Origin: an uncultured Polyangiaceae bacterium
GTDB taxonomy: Bacteria; Myxococcota_A; Polyangia; Polyangiales; Polyangiaceae
DNA length: 6,928 nucleotides
Direction of reading: 5' to 3'
Assembly (NCBI GenBank): GCA_938004815.1
Contig: CALKVR010001268.1
Coordinates: 1-6,928 of the forward strand
The notes below the pieces were generated by a model. It was not told the DNA's origin, made no database searches, and saw nothing but the letters and a program-made list of their open reading frames with translations. Position numbers and translations under genes: made by a program. Of this stretch, positions 1 to 6,928 are shown piece by piece; the first letter of the stretch is position 1, and each line of letters opens with the position of its first letter.

Positions 1-634
1 TGGCGGCGACCGCGGTCATGGTGACGGCGGGGCCGCCGAGGTTGATGACGCGCTGCTTGGGGCCGGCGGCGAGGGCGTCGGCGGCCACGGTGCCGATGTC
101 CTTGGTGGCGATCATGTCGATCGGAAGATCGGCGGGGAGGAAGCTCGGGAGGACGCCGCCGGGCAGGCCCGCGAGCGACTGGCCGAGGTTCTCCATGAAG
201 AAGCCGGCGCGGATGAACGTCGACTTGGTGGAGGCGATCTCACCGAGCTGCTTCTCGAGGACGTAGAGGCCCGCGATGGGGCCGGTGCCGCTCGGGAGGT
301 TGGCGCCGACCGACGAGAGGAGGACCGCGTGGGGCACCTTGGCGTCGCGCACCGCGGTGGCGATCGAGGCGCTGGTCGCGTCTTGGTACGCGCGAAAGCT
401 CTTCTCGCCGTACGCGGGCGGCAAGAGGAGGTAGACGCCCTCGGCTCCGTCGAGCGCCTTGGTGAAGGCCTTGGTGTCGCGCAGATCGGCGACGGCGACG
501 TCGGCCCCCTTGGCCGCGAACGGCGCGCCCTTTTGCGCGTCGCGAACGACGACGCGCACCTTTTTGCCGCGCGCGAGCAGCGCCTCGGCAGCGACCTTGC
601 CAGTGTTCCCCGTGACTCCGTTGATGACGATCAT
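1..634 (-). CDS. NmrA-like/atypical SDR NAD(P)-binding oxidoreductase (3' end outside window)
   Basis: Reading leftward from ATG at 634, 211 codons are present and the frame is still open at the window edge, so the C-terminus is missing. The N-terminus is a Rossmann β-strand plus glycine loop: MIVINGVTGNTGK, with the GxTGxxG motif at residues 6-12. Strand β2 ends VRVVVRD (Arg31), which in this family favours NADP over NAD. Further family signatures are LLPP (70-73), LLSSVGA (105-111), GTGPIAGL (116-123) and FIRAGFFMENL (140-150). These match the NmrA/YtfG-type group of NAD(P)-binding proteins, which act as quinone or other small-molecule reductases or as redox sensors; the substrate cannot be told from sequence. 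The protein should be cytosolic, with no signal peptide. It is divergent from a LysR regulator that starts about 60 bp away, so it is the likely regulatory target. No strong Shine-Dalgarno is seen before ATG634. Confidence 0.93.
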   Translation of the reverse strand, partial: MIVINGVTGNTGKVAAEALLARGKKVRVVVRDAQKGAPFAAKGADVAVADLRDTKAFTKALDGAEGVYLLLPPAYGEKSFRAYQDATSASIATAVRDAKVPHAVLLSSVGANLPSGTGPIAGLYVLEKQLGEIASTKSTFIRAGFFMENLGQSLAGLPGGVLPSFLPADLPIDMIATKDIGTVAADALAAGPKQRVINLGGPAVTMTAVAA

Positions 635-656
635 GACGAGAAGCTAAGCCCGCACC

Positions 657-677
657 ATGCATCCGACCAATGCATTG
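657..677. promoter_or_regulatory. Candidate LysR operator: ATGCAT inverted/direct repeat between divergent genes
   Basis: ATGCAT occurs at 657-662 and 670-675, separated by 7 bp. Because ATGCAT is self-complementary, the pair is both a direct and an inverted repeat. The right copy sits in a perfect 10-bp palindrome, CAATGCATTG (668-677). The 661-700 stretch is about 50% A+T in otherwise GC-rich DNA. The position between a LysR gene and a divergent oxidoreductase suits an autoregulatory LysR binding site. The centre does not give a strict T-N11-A match, so the operator role is inferred. A possible -10-like TATCAT lies at 682-687, with no convincing -35. Confidence 0.4.
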
Positions 678-690
678 CTGCTATCATTGT

Positions 691-703
691 CATGCACGGC
701 ATG
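691..703. promoter_or_regulatory. Small dyad CATGC-N3-GCATG overlapping the lysR-type start codon
   Basis: CATGC (691-695) and GCATG (699-703) form an inverted repeat with a 3-bp centre. The dyad contains both candidate start codons of the LysR gene, ATG692 and ATG701. It could be an accessory regulator half-site or an mRNA hairpin over the start. It is short and could be chance; its interest is that it reuses the ATGC core found twice just upstream. Confidence 0.22.
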
Positions 704-1612
704 AATCTATCCGGGGTCGATCTGAACCTGCTCCTCGTCCTGCGCGCGCTCCTCGCCGAGCGGAGCGTGACGCGAGCGGCGCGTGTCGTTGGCCTGAGCC
801 AGCCCGCGACGAGCCACGCCCTCGCGCGCCTTCGCGCCCTCGTCGGCGATCCGCTGCTGGTTCGCTCCGGCAAGACCCTCGTCGCGACGCCGCGGGCCGA
901 GGCGCTGCGAGCGCCGATCGAGGCCGCGCTCGCGGGCATCGAGACCGCCCTGGCCGCGCCCGAGGCGTTCGATCCCGAGCAGGCGCGGCGCACGTTCACG
1001 TTGGGGACGAGCGACTACGGCTCGTTCGTGCTGCTGCCGCCCTTGCTGACGCGCCTCTCGAAGCGGGCGCCGCACGTGGGCCTCCGGGTCCTCGAGCTCG
1101 CGGGCCGCTCCGTCGACGAGCTCCTGGGCTCGGGCGCGATCGACGTGGCGTTCATGCCCGTGCTCCGCGCTCCCTACGCGCCGGGCACCTACCGGCAGCG
1201 CCTCTTCGGCGAGCGCTTCGTCGTCCTGGCTCGCAAGGGCCACCCCCGCGTCAAGGCGCGTCTGGGCCTCCGCACGTACACCGAGCTGCCGCACGCGTTC
1301 GTCGCGCCCGGCGGCACGGGCCGCGGCATCGTCGACGACGTGCTCGAGCAGCGGGGCCTCTCGCGGCGGGTCGCGCTCCAGTTGCCGGGGTTTCTCGTCG
1401 CGCCCGAGGTGGTGGCGCGCTCGGATCTGATCGTGACGTTGGCCGAGCGCGTGGCCCGGCGCTTCGCCGAGCGCCTGCCGCTCCGGGTGTTCGCGCCGCC
1501 GGTCCCGCTGCCGGGCTTCGAGCTCGAGCAGGTGTGGCACGAACGCGTGCATGTCGACCCTGCGCACGCCTGGTTGCGTGGCGAAATTGCGCTCGCGGCG
1601 AAGGACATCTGA
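701..1612 (+). CDS. LysR-family transcriptional regulator
   Basis: A 303-residue DNA-binding regulator, the usual LysR length. The N-terminal winged helix-turn-helix begins MNLSGVDLNLL and contains SVTRAARVVGLSQPATSHAL (residues 22-41), followed by the wing region DPLLVRSGKTLVATPRA. This is the NodD-like flavour of the family, with PATSHALARLR. Residues ~90-295 form the periplasmic-binding-protein-like effector domain, starting FTLGTSDYGSFVLLPPLL and including SGAIDVAF. ATG701 gives the canonical spacing to DLNLL; ATG692 would add three residues (MHG). The open frame extends further upstream, but that part lies over the divergent gene and its promoter. Neither start has a visible Shine-Dalgarno, so leaderless or weakly initiated translation is possible. 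The gene is divergent from the NmrA-like gene, its probable target, through the shared ATGCAT repeats. A 30-bp gap leads to the next gene on the same strand, so read-through into the oxidase gene is possible. The inducer is unknown. Confidence 0.95.
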   Translation: MNLSGVDLNLLLVLRALLAERSVTRAARVVGLSQPATSHALARLRALVGDPLLVRSGKTLVATPRAEALRAPIEAALAGIETALAAPEAFDPEQARRTFTLGTSDYGSFVLLPPLLTRLSKRAPHVGLRVLELAGRSVDELLGSGAIDVAFMPVLRAPYAPGTYRQRLFGERFVVLARKGHPRVKARLGLRTYTELPHAFVAPGGTGRGIVDDVLEQRGLSRRVALQLPGFLVAPEVVARSDLIVTLAERVARRFAERLPLRVFAPPVPLPGFELEQVWHERVHVDPAHAWLRGEIALAAKDI

Positions 1613-1642
1613 TCCGCACGCAGCAGTGCTAGGCAAGAGGGC

Positions 1643-1840
1643 ATGGACGCCCGCGACGCCCTCCTCGACGACCCGCAGCTGAGGCCGTTCCTCCCGCTGC
1701 TCTACGTGGCCTGGGCCGACGGCGATCTGCTGGACACCGATCGATCGGCGATCGCCGACCACCTGGCGAAGCAGCCGTGGCTCCGCCCCGCGGCGCGCTC
1801 GGCCCTCGCGGCGTGGCTCGCCGCATCGCGCCCGCCAAGC
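1643..1840 (+). pseudogene. Out-of-frame N-terminal segment of the acyl-CoA oxidase-type gene (helical TerB-like domain)
   Basis: ATG1643, preceded by a purine-rich AGGCAAGAGG, opens a frame encoding about 66 residues of sensible protein: LRPFLPLLYVAWADGDLL followed by an amphipathic stretch ending SALAAWL and PPS. The ADGDL...I...L pattern resembles the small helical TerB/DUF533-like fold, which is an inference from pattern only. Beyond about 1840 this frame turns into Arg/Ser-rich out-of-frame translation and stops at 2228-2230. From the same point the frame of the downstream oxidase becomes sensible (QALERAVGTLAPAARQSLAS). The two pieces read as one protein if a single base is missing around 1838-1845; the restored product would be about 756 residues. 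Alternatives are a real short protein overlapping the next gene, or an inactive N-terminus with translation restarting at GTG1777. Confidence 0.6.
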
Positions 1841-3912
1841 AGGCCCTCGAGCGCGCGGTGGGGACGCTCGCGCCGGCGGCGCGTCAGAGCTTGGCGTCGA
1901 TCGCGGGCGCGCTCTCTCATGACGAGGCGACGGTGCGCGCCGCCGACGAGCTCGCCAAGATGCTCGCCCTCGACGTGGTGGAGCCGGCCGCGCAGGGCGT
2001 CGCCCCCGTCGCGGTCGAGGCGCTGCCGGAGCCTCGCGTCGGCGCGGGTGCGCTCGCGGCGGTGCTCGACGGCGACCACGCTCCCTTGCGGGCGCGTATC
2101 CGCGCGTTCCTCGACGACCCGAAGATGCGCGCCTACGGCCTCGAGCCCGAGCCGCACCGCGCCCTCGTCCGCGACTGGCTCGGGGCGCTCGCCGCGATTG
2201 GCGTGGGCCAGCTCGCCTTTCCCGGCGTGACGACCGAGGAGCCCGATCTGCGCGCGTTCATGGTGGCGTTCGAGACGCTCGCCCACGGTGATCTGTCTCT
2301 CTTGGTGAAGTGCGGGGTGCAGTTCGGCCTCTTCGGCGGGAGCGTCTACTTTCTCGGAACGGCCAAGCACCACGCCATGCTGCCGTTCGTCGCTTCGCTC
2401 GAGATCCCCGGGTGCTTCGCGATGAGCGAGGTCGGTCACGGGTCGAACGTCTCGGACCTCGAGACGGTGGCGCGCTACGACCACGACGCGCGCGAGATCG
2501 TCGTGCACACCCCGCGCGAGTCGGCGCGCAAAGAGTGGATCGGCGGGGCGGCGCGTGACGCGCGCATGGCCACCGTCTTCGCGCAGCTCGAGGTCGCGGG
2601 CGCCCGCCACGGTGTACACGCGGTTCTCGTCCCGATCCGCGACGAGCACGGCGCCGCGCTGCCCGGGGTGCGCACCGGCGACTCGGGGCACAAGATGGGC
2701 CTCAACGGCGTCGACAACGGCCGGCTCTGGTTCGACGGCGTCCGGGTGCCGGTCTCCAACTTGCTCGACCGGTTCGCTCGGATCGACGCGAGCGGCGCCT
2801 ACCACAGCCCGATCGCGAGCCCCGGCCGGCGGTTCTTCACGATGCTGGGCACGCTCGTCGGCGGCCGCGTCTGCGTCGGCAGCGCGGGCGTCTCGGTCGC
2901 CGCCACCGCGCTCGCGATCGCGGTCCGCTACGCAGCGTCACGGCGACAGTTCGGCCCCGCCGAGGGCCGCGAGGTTCCGCTCCTCGCCTACCCGTCGCAC
3001 CAGCGCCGCCTCTTGCCCGCGCTCGCGACGACGTACGTGCTTCGATTCGCGTTCGAGCGCCTACGTGATCGGTTCGCCGAGGTGCACGCCGCAGCCGACC
3101 CCGACACCCGCGAGCTCGAGGCCGAGGCCGCGGGGCTGAAGGCCATCGCGACGTGGCACGCCACGCGGACGGTCCAGCAGTGCCGCGAGGCGTGCGGCGC
3201 GCAAGGCTACCTCTCGGTGAACCGCCTGCCCGATCTCAAGGCCGACAGCGACGTCTTCTCCACGTTCGAAGGCGACAACACCGTACTTCTCCAGCTCGTC
3301 GCCAAGAGCCTGCTGACGCGGTTCGGCAAGCGCCTCGAGGACGGCGGCGTGGGGGCGCTGCTTCGCATGGTCGGCGGCATCGCCGTCACCGCCGTCCGCG
3401 ACAAGAACCCCCTCGCCGCCCGCGAGAGCTCGCGCGCGCACCTGCGCGATCGGCGGTTTCACCTCGCCGCGCTCGCGCACCGTGAAAGGGTCTTGGTCCG
3501 CTCGGCCGCGATGCGGATGAAGAAGCGCGTGAAGGGCGAGGGGGGCGCCCACGCGGCTCTCCTCGCTGTGCAAGAGCACATGATCGAGGCCGCACGCGCT
3601 TACGTCGACCGCCTCGCCCTCGAGTGGTTCGAGGCGCGCTCGGCAAAGGTGGCCGACGCCGAGGCGCGCGCGACCCTCGATCGCCTGGGCGATCTGCACG
3701 CCCTGTCGCTCCTCGAAGAGCACGCGGCGTGGTACCTCGAGGACGGCTACTTCGAGGCGTCCAAGGCGCGCGCCATCCGCAAAGAGGTCGAGGCGCTCAT
3801 GGGCGAGCTCACCCCCGACGCGCGCGCGCTCGTCGACGCGTTCCAGATCCCCGACGCGTGCTTGGCAGCGCCGATCGCTTTCTTCGACCCGGCCCACCCG
3901 CGGTTCGGGTGA
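1777..3912 (+). CDS. Acyl-CoA oxidase/dehydrogenase family flavoprotein (5' end probably frameshifted)
   Basis: FAD-dependent enzyme expected to convert acyl-CoA to trans-2-enoyl-CoA, the first step of β-oxidation, in the cytosol. The 711 codons from GTG1777 match peroxisomal-type acyl-CoA oxidases rather than the ~380-residue dehydrogenases. An N-terminal helical part (~113-205) is followed by the β-domain signature GCFAMSEVGHGSNV (212-225) and HKMGLNGVDNG (305-315). The flavin domain has RRQFG (389-393), GAQGYLSVNRLP and STFEGDNTVLLQL. Glu498 in FEGDNTV corresponds to the catalytic base of rat acyl-CoA oxidase (Glu421, in a TFEGENTV-type motif). The C-terminal oxidase domain (~520-705) ends AFQIPDACLAAPIAFF. 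Whether electrons go to O2 or to an electron-transfer flavoprotein cannot be decided from sequence. Residues 1-20 from GTG1777 (MAPPRGALGPRG...) look like out-of-frame translation; the authentic start is probably ATG1643 in another frame. A DUF1428 gene follows after 33 bp, probably in the same operon. Confidence 0.9.
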   Translation: MAPPRGALGPRGVARRIAPAKQALERAVGTLAPAARQSLASIAGALSHDEATVRAADELAKMLALDVVEPAAQGVAPVAVEALPEPRVGAGALAAVLDGDHAPLRARIRAFLDDPKMRAYGLEPEPHRALVRDWLGALAAIGVGQLAFPGVTTEEPDLRAFMVAFETLAHGDLSLLVKCGVQFGLFGGSVYFLGTAKHHAMLPFVASLEIPGCFAMSEVGHGSNVSDLETVARYDHDAREIVVHTPRESARKEWIGGAARDARMATVFAQLEVAGARHGVHAVLVPIRDEHGAALPGVRTGDSGHKMGLNGVDNGRLWFDGVRVPVSNLLDRFARIDASGAYHSPIASPGRRFFTMLGTLVGGRVCVGSAGVSVAATALAIAVRYAASRRQFGPAEGREVPLLAYPSHQRRLLPALATTYVLRFAFERLRDRFAEVHAAADPDTRELEAEAAGLKAIATWHATRTVQQCREACGAQGYLSVNRLPDLKADSDVFSTFEGDNTVLLQLVAKSLLTRFGKRLEDGGVGALLRMVGGIAVTAVRDKNPLAARESSRAHLRDRRFHLAALAHRERVLVRSAAMRMKKRVKGEGGAHAALLAVQEHMIEAARAYVDRLALEWFEARSAKVADAEARATLDRLGDLHALSLLEEHAAWYLEDGYFEASKARAIRKEVEALMGELTPDARALVDAFQIPDACLAAPIAFFDPAHPRFG

Positions 3913-3933
3913 GTCTCGACACCGCCGTTTCTC

Positions 3934-3939
3934 GAGGAG
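3934..3939 (+). promoter_or_regulatory. Shine-Dalgarno GAGGAG of the DUF1428 gene
   Basis: GAGGAG lies 6 nt upstream of ATG3946, in the 33-bp gap after the oxidase stop. It is the clearest ribosome binding site in the window and fixes the start of the tandem DUF1428 protein. Confidence 0.8.
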
Positions 3940-3945
3940 AAGACC

Positions 3946-4665
3946 ATGATCTACGTAGAAGGCTTCGTCGCCCCCGTCCCCAACGCCAACAAGGAGGCCT
4001 ACCGAAAGCACGCCGCCGACGCGGTCCCCCTCTTCAAGGAGTTCGGCGCGACGCGGATGGTCGAGATGTGGGGCGACGACGTGCCGGACGGCAAGGTCAC
4101 CGATTTCAAGCGCTCGGTGCGCGCGATCGGCGACGAGAATGTCATTTTCTCGTGGCTCGAGTACCCGTCCCGGGCCGCGCGTGACGCGGCGACCGACAAG
4201 ATCATGTCGGATCCGCGCATGAAGGCGATGGGCGCGTCGATGCCCTTCGACGGCCAGCGCATGATCGTGGGCGGCTTCGCGGCCATCCTCGACGACTCCG
4301 GCGGCGGGCGGATGGGCTACGCCGACGGCTACTTGATCGCGGTGCCGACCAAGAACAAGGAGGCCTACTTGAAGCTCGCGGTCATGGCCTCGGAGGTGTT
4401 CCGCGACCACGGCGCAGTGCGCGTCGTCGAGGCGTGGGGTGACGACGTGCCGACCGGCAAGGTCACCGACTACCGTCGCGCCGTCCAGGCAACAGATGAC
4501 GAATCCGTCGTCTTCTCGTGGATCGAGTGGCCCTCGAAGGCCGTGCGCGACGAGGGGATGAAGACGTCGATGGAGGATCCGCGGATGAAGCACGACCCGA
4601 GCGGGTCGCCGTTCGACGGCAAGCGGATGATCTTCGGCGGCTTCGTGCCGCTCGTCGACGAATAG
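3946..4665 (+). CDS. Tandem DUF1428 (YbaA-like) protein, two fused domains
   Basis: The 239-residue product consists of two copies of the DUF1428 domain, residues 1-117 and 123-239, joined by a short Gly-rich linker (GGGR). Known family members such as E. coli YbaA are about 117 residues with one domain, so this is a full-length head-to-tail duplication. Both halves carry the family signatures: NKEAY, WGDDVPxGKVTD, an FSW(L/I)E(Y/W)PS block, DPRMK, PFDGxRMI and GGF. By hand alignment they share 62 of 117 positions with no gaps. YbaA-like proteins are small α/β-barrel (ferredoxin-like) folds thought to dimerise, so the fusion may form the pair within one chain. The biochemical role of DUF1428 is not established. 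The product should be cytosolic, with no signal peptide. The gene has a strong Shine-Dalgarno and probably shares a transcript with the oxidase gene. Its TAG stop directly abuts the stop of the converging lipoprotein gene. Confidence 0.93.
   Translation: MIYVEGFVAPVPNANKEAYRKHAADAVPLFKEFGATRMVEMWGDDVPDGKVTDFKRSVRAIGDENVIFSWLEYPSRAARDAATDKIMSDPRMKAMGASMPFDGQRMIVGGFAAILDDSGGGRMGYADGYLIAVPTKNKEAYLKLAVMASEVFRDHGAVRVVEAWGDDVPTGKVTDYRRAVQATDDESVVFSWIEWPSKAVRDEGMKTSMEDPRMKHDPSGSPFDGKRMIFGGFVPLVDE
3988..4469 (+). repeat. Internal gene duplication, period 366 bp
   Basis: The two halves of the DUF1428 gene still match at DNA level with an exact offset of 366 bp (122 codons). The 15-mer AACAAGGAGGCCTAC occurs at 3988-4002 and 4354-4368. 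TGGGGYGACGACGTGCCG begins at 4069 and at 4435, each followed by GGCAAGGTCACCGA. This shows an in-frame tandem duplication with later divergence. Confidence 0.85.
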
Positions 4666-5538
4666 TCAGCTCGGCTTGATCCCGAAGAGAAACGCGTCGC
4701 GCAGCGCGCTCTCGCTCTCGTCGCGCACGACGAGCACGAGCACGCGCTGCGCGTCGATCCACAGCCGCCCGTAGCGGGGCGGCCCCGACTTGCAGGACGT
4801 CTCGAAGCGGGTGGTGACGAGCTTGTCGGTCTCGACCTGGCCGGTGAGCCGCAGATCTTTCTGGCAAGAGACGCCGGCGTGGCCGACGACGATCTTGACC
4901 ATCGCTTGGTGGTCGACCTTGTTCGGTCGTGGCAGCTCGGTGATCTCGTAGACGGCGCCGCCGCGCGTCGCCCGGTACGTGCGTGACTTGGCCTGTGCAT
5001 CGAGCACCGCCTCGGGCGGCATGAGCATCGTCACGCCCCAGGTCTCGTCGGTCACGGGCTGCCACCCCTCGGGGCCGCCCTTGGCGACCGGCGCCTGCGC
5101 CTCGCCGCGCTGGCATCGCTGCATCCGGGTGAACGCGTCGACGCACGAGGACGAGACGACGCTGTCGCAGAACGAGTCCTTGGTCGTCAGCTGGCAGAGA
5201 AACGCGCTCTCGGCCTGCGCCTCGCAGCCCTTCGACTTGGCCTCCTGCTGAGCGCACTGGGCGCGGCACGCCTCGTCGCGACCCTTCGGGCAACTGCTCG
5301 CGACGCGCTCGCAGAGCCTGTCGCACGCGTCGCGCACCCGCGTGTCGGCGGGGGCCGCGGCGGTCGAGGCGGCCGGCGGGGCCGACTCGACCGGAGGCGC
5401 CTCGACCGGCGCCGCCTCGCTCTCGACCGCGACCGACGGAGCCGTCGTCGGCTCGGTCGGCCCCGACGCTGCCGGCGCGCACCCGAGGAGCAGCATCATG
5501 GGAGAGCAGCGGAGCGCGCGGGCAGCGGTCGTGATCAT
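4666..5538 (-). CDS. Cysteine-rich putative lipoprotein of unknown function
   Basis: 290 residues. The N-terminus has Arg7 and Arg10, a short hydrophobic stretch and a lipobox LLGC with lipidation Cys20, so export and membrane anchoring are expected. The hydrophobic core is short, which tempers this. Residues 21-65 are an Ala/Pro/Glu/Ser/Thr linker of the kind that tethers lipoproteins. Residues 72-142 hold ten cysteines (72, 76, 83, 91, 95, 105, 115, 124, 132, 142), including two CxxxC pairs, a pattern suggesting a disulfide-bonded helical module. Residues ~158-290 form a separate α/β region (GWQPVTDETWGVTMLMPPEA...) with only Cys225 and Cys249, another possible disulfide. I do not recognise the family. 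ATG5538 is the only plausible start: an in-frame TAA lies just upstream at 5551-5553 and Met14/15 would destroy the signal peptide. The gene begins 7 nt after the katG stop without a clear Shine-Dalgarno, pointing to translational coupling. Confidence 0.85.
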   Translation of the reverse strand: MITTAARALRCSPMMLLLGCAPAASGPTEPTTAPSVAVESEAAPVEAPPVESAPPAASTAAAPADTRVRDACDRLCERVASSCPKGRDEACRAQCAQQEAKSKGCEAQAESAFLCQLTTKDSFCDSVVSSSCVDAFTRMQRCQRGEAQAPVAKGGPEGWQPVTDETWGVTMLMPPEAVLDAQAKSRTYRATRGGAVYEITELPRPNKVDHQAMVKIVVGHAGVSCQKDLRLTGQVETDKLVTTRFETSCKSGPPRYGRLWIDAQRVLVLVVRDESESALRDAFLFGIKPS

Positions 5539-5545
5539 GGACCGG

Positions 5546-6928
<1,383 letters not shown>

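Noticed and set aside
329..700. Upstream extension of the LysR open frame back to 329
   Set aside because: This part overlaps the divergent NmrA-like gene and its promoter, and the family N-terminus starts at MNLSGVDLNLL (701).
1613..1642. Possible terminator or independent promoter between the LysR gene and the oxidase gene
   Set aside because: Only 30 bp, with no stem-loop, T-run or convincing -10/-35 elements.
707..1762. 351-codon open frame on the minus strand over the LysR gene
   Set aside because: Fully antisense to a well-recognised LysR regulator, with composition typical of a shadow frame.
1841..2230. Continuation of the 1643 frame to its stop at 2230 as a genuine C-terminus
   Set aside because: It is Arg/Ser/Pro-rich out-of-frame translation of the oxidase coding sequence with no domain character.
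1702..2805. 367-codon open frame on the minus strand over the oxidase gene
   Set aside because: Antisense shadow with Arg/Glu/His-rich low-complexity sequence and no motif; the plus strand has clear acyl-CoA oxidase signatures.
3061..4593. Long open frame of 510 codons on the minus strand, spanning the end of the oxidase gene and most of the DUF1428 gene
   Set aside because: It is antisense to two genes with strong family signatures, has His/Arg/Val/Gly-biased composition and no recognisable motif. Such frames are common in GC-rich DNA where the opposite strand lacks stops.

Overview
The window is gene-dense, very GC-rich DNA (roughly 70% by eye, strong G/C at third codon positions) from a bacterial chromosome. 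Three things suggest a myxobacterium (Myxococcota/Polyangia type): the codon bias, an acyl-CoA oxidase-type enzyme with a small helical domain in front, and a Cys-rich lipoprotein with an Ala/Pro/Glu linker. This assignment is an inference, since no rRNA or other marker is present. I see no mobile element, CRISPR array, tRNA or rRNA, and no intergenic gap over 100 bp.

Left part (1-1612): a divergent pair. An NmrA/SDR-like NAD(P)-binding protein runs leftward off the window edge, and a LysR-family regulator runs rightward. They share a short, unusually AT-rich intergenic region with ATGCAT-based palindromes. This is the classic layout of a LysR regulator next to its target.

Middle part (1643-4665, plus strand): an acyl-CoA oxidase/dehydrogenase-type flavoprotein, then a protein made of two tandem DUF1428 (YbaA-like) domains, 33 bp apart and probably co-transcribed. 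The 5' end of the oxidase gene looks frameshifted. A conserved-looking N-terminal helical segment starts at 1643 in one frame and the rest of the protein continues in another, with the switch near 1838-1845. A one-base loss (real or sequencing error) would explain it.

Right part (4666-6928, minus strand): the C-terminal ~60% of catalase-peroxidase KatG, followed 7 nt later by a Cys-rich lipoprotein of unknown function, probably translationally coupled to katG. The lipoprotein and DUF1428 genes converge with directly abutting stop codons.

Most of the window is ordinary metabolic, regulatory and oxidative-stress content, and I do not see a convincing novel multi-gene system. The items most worth a second look are the frameshifted oxidase with its extra N-terminal domain, the covalent DUF1428 duplication, and the Cys-rich lipoprotein attached to katG.
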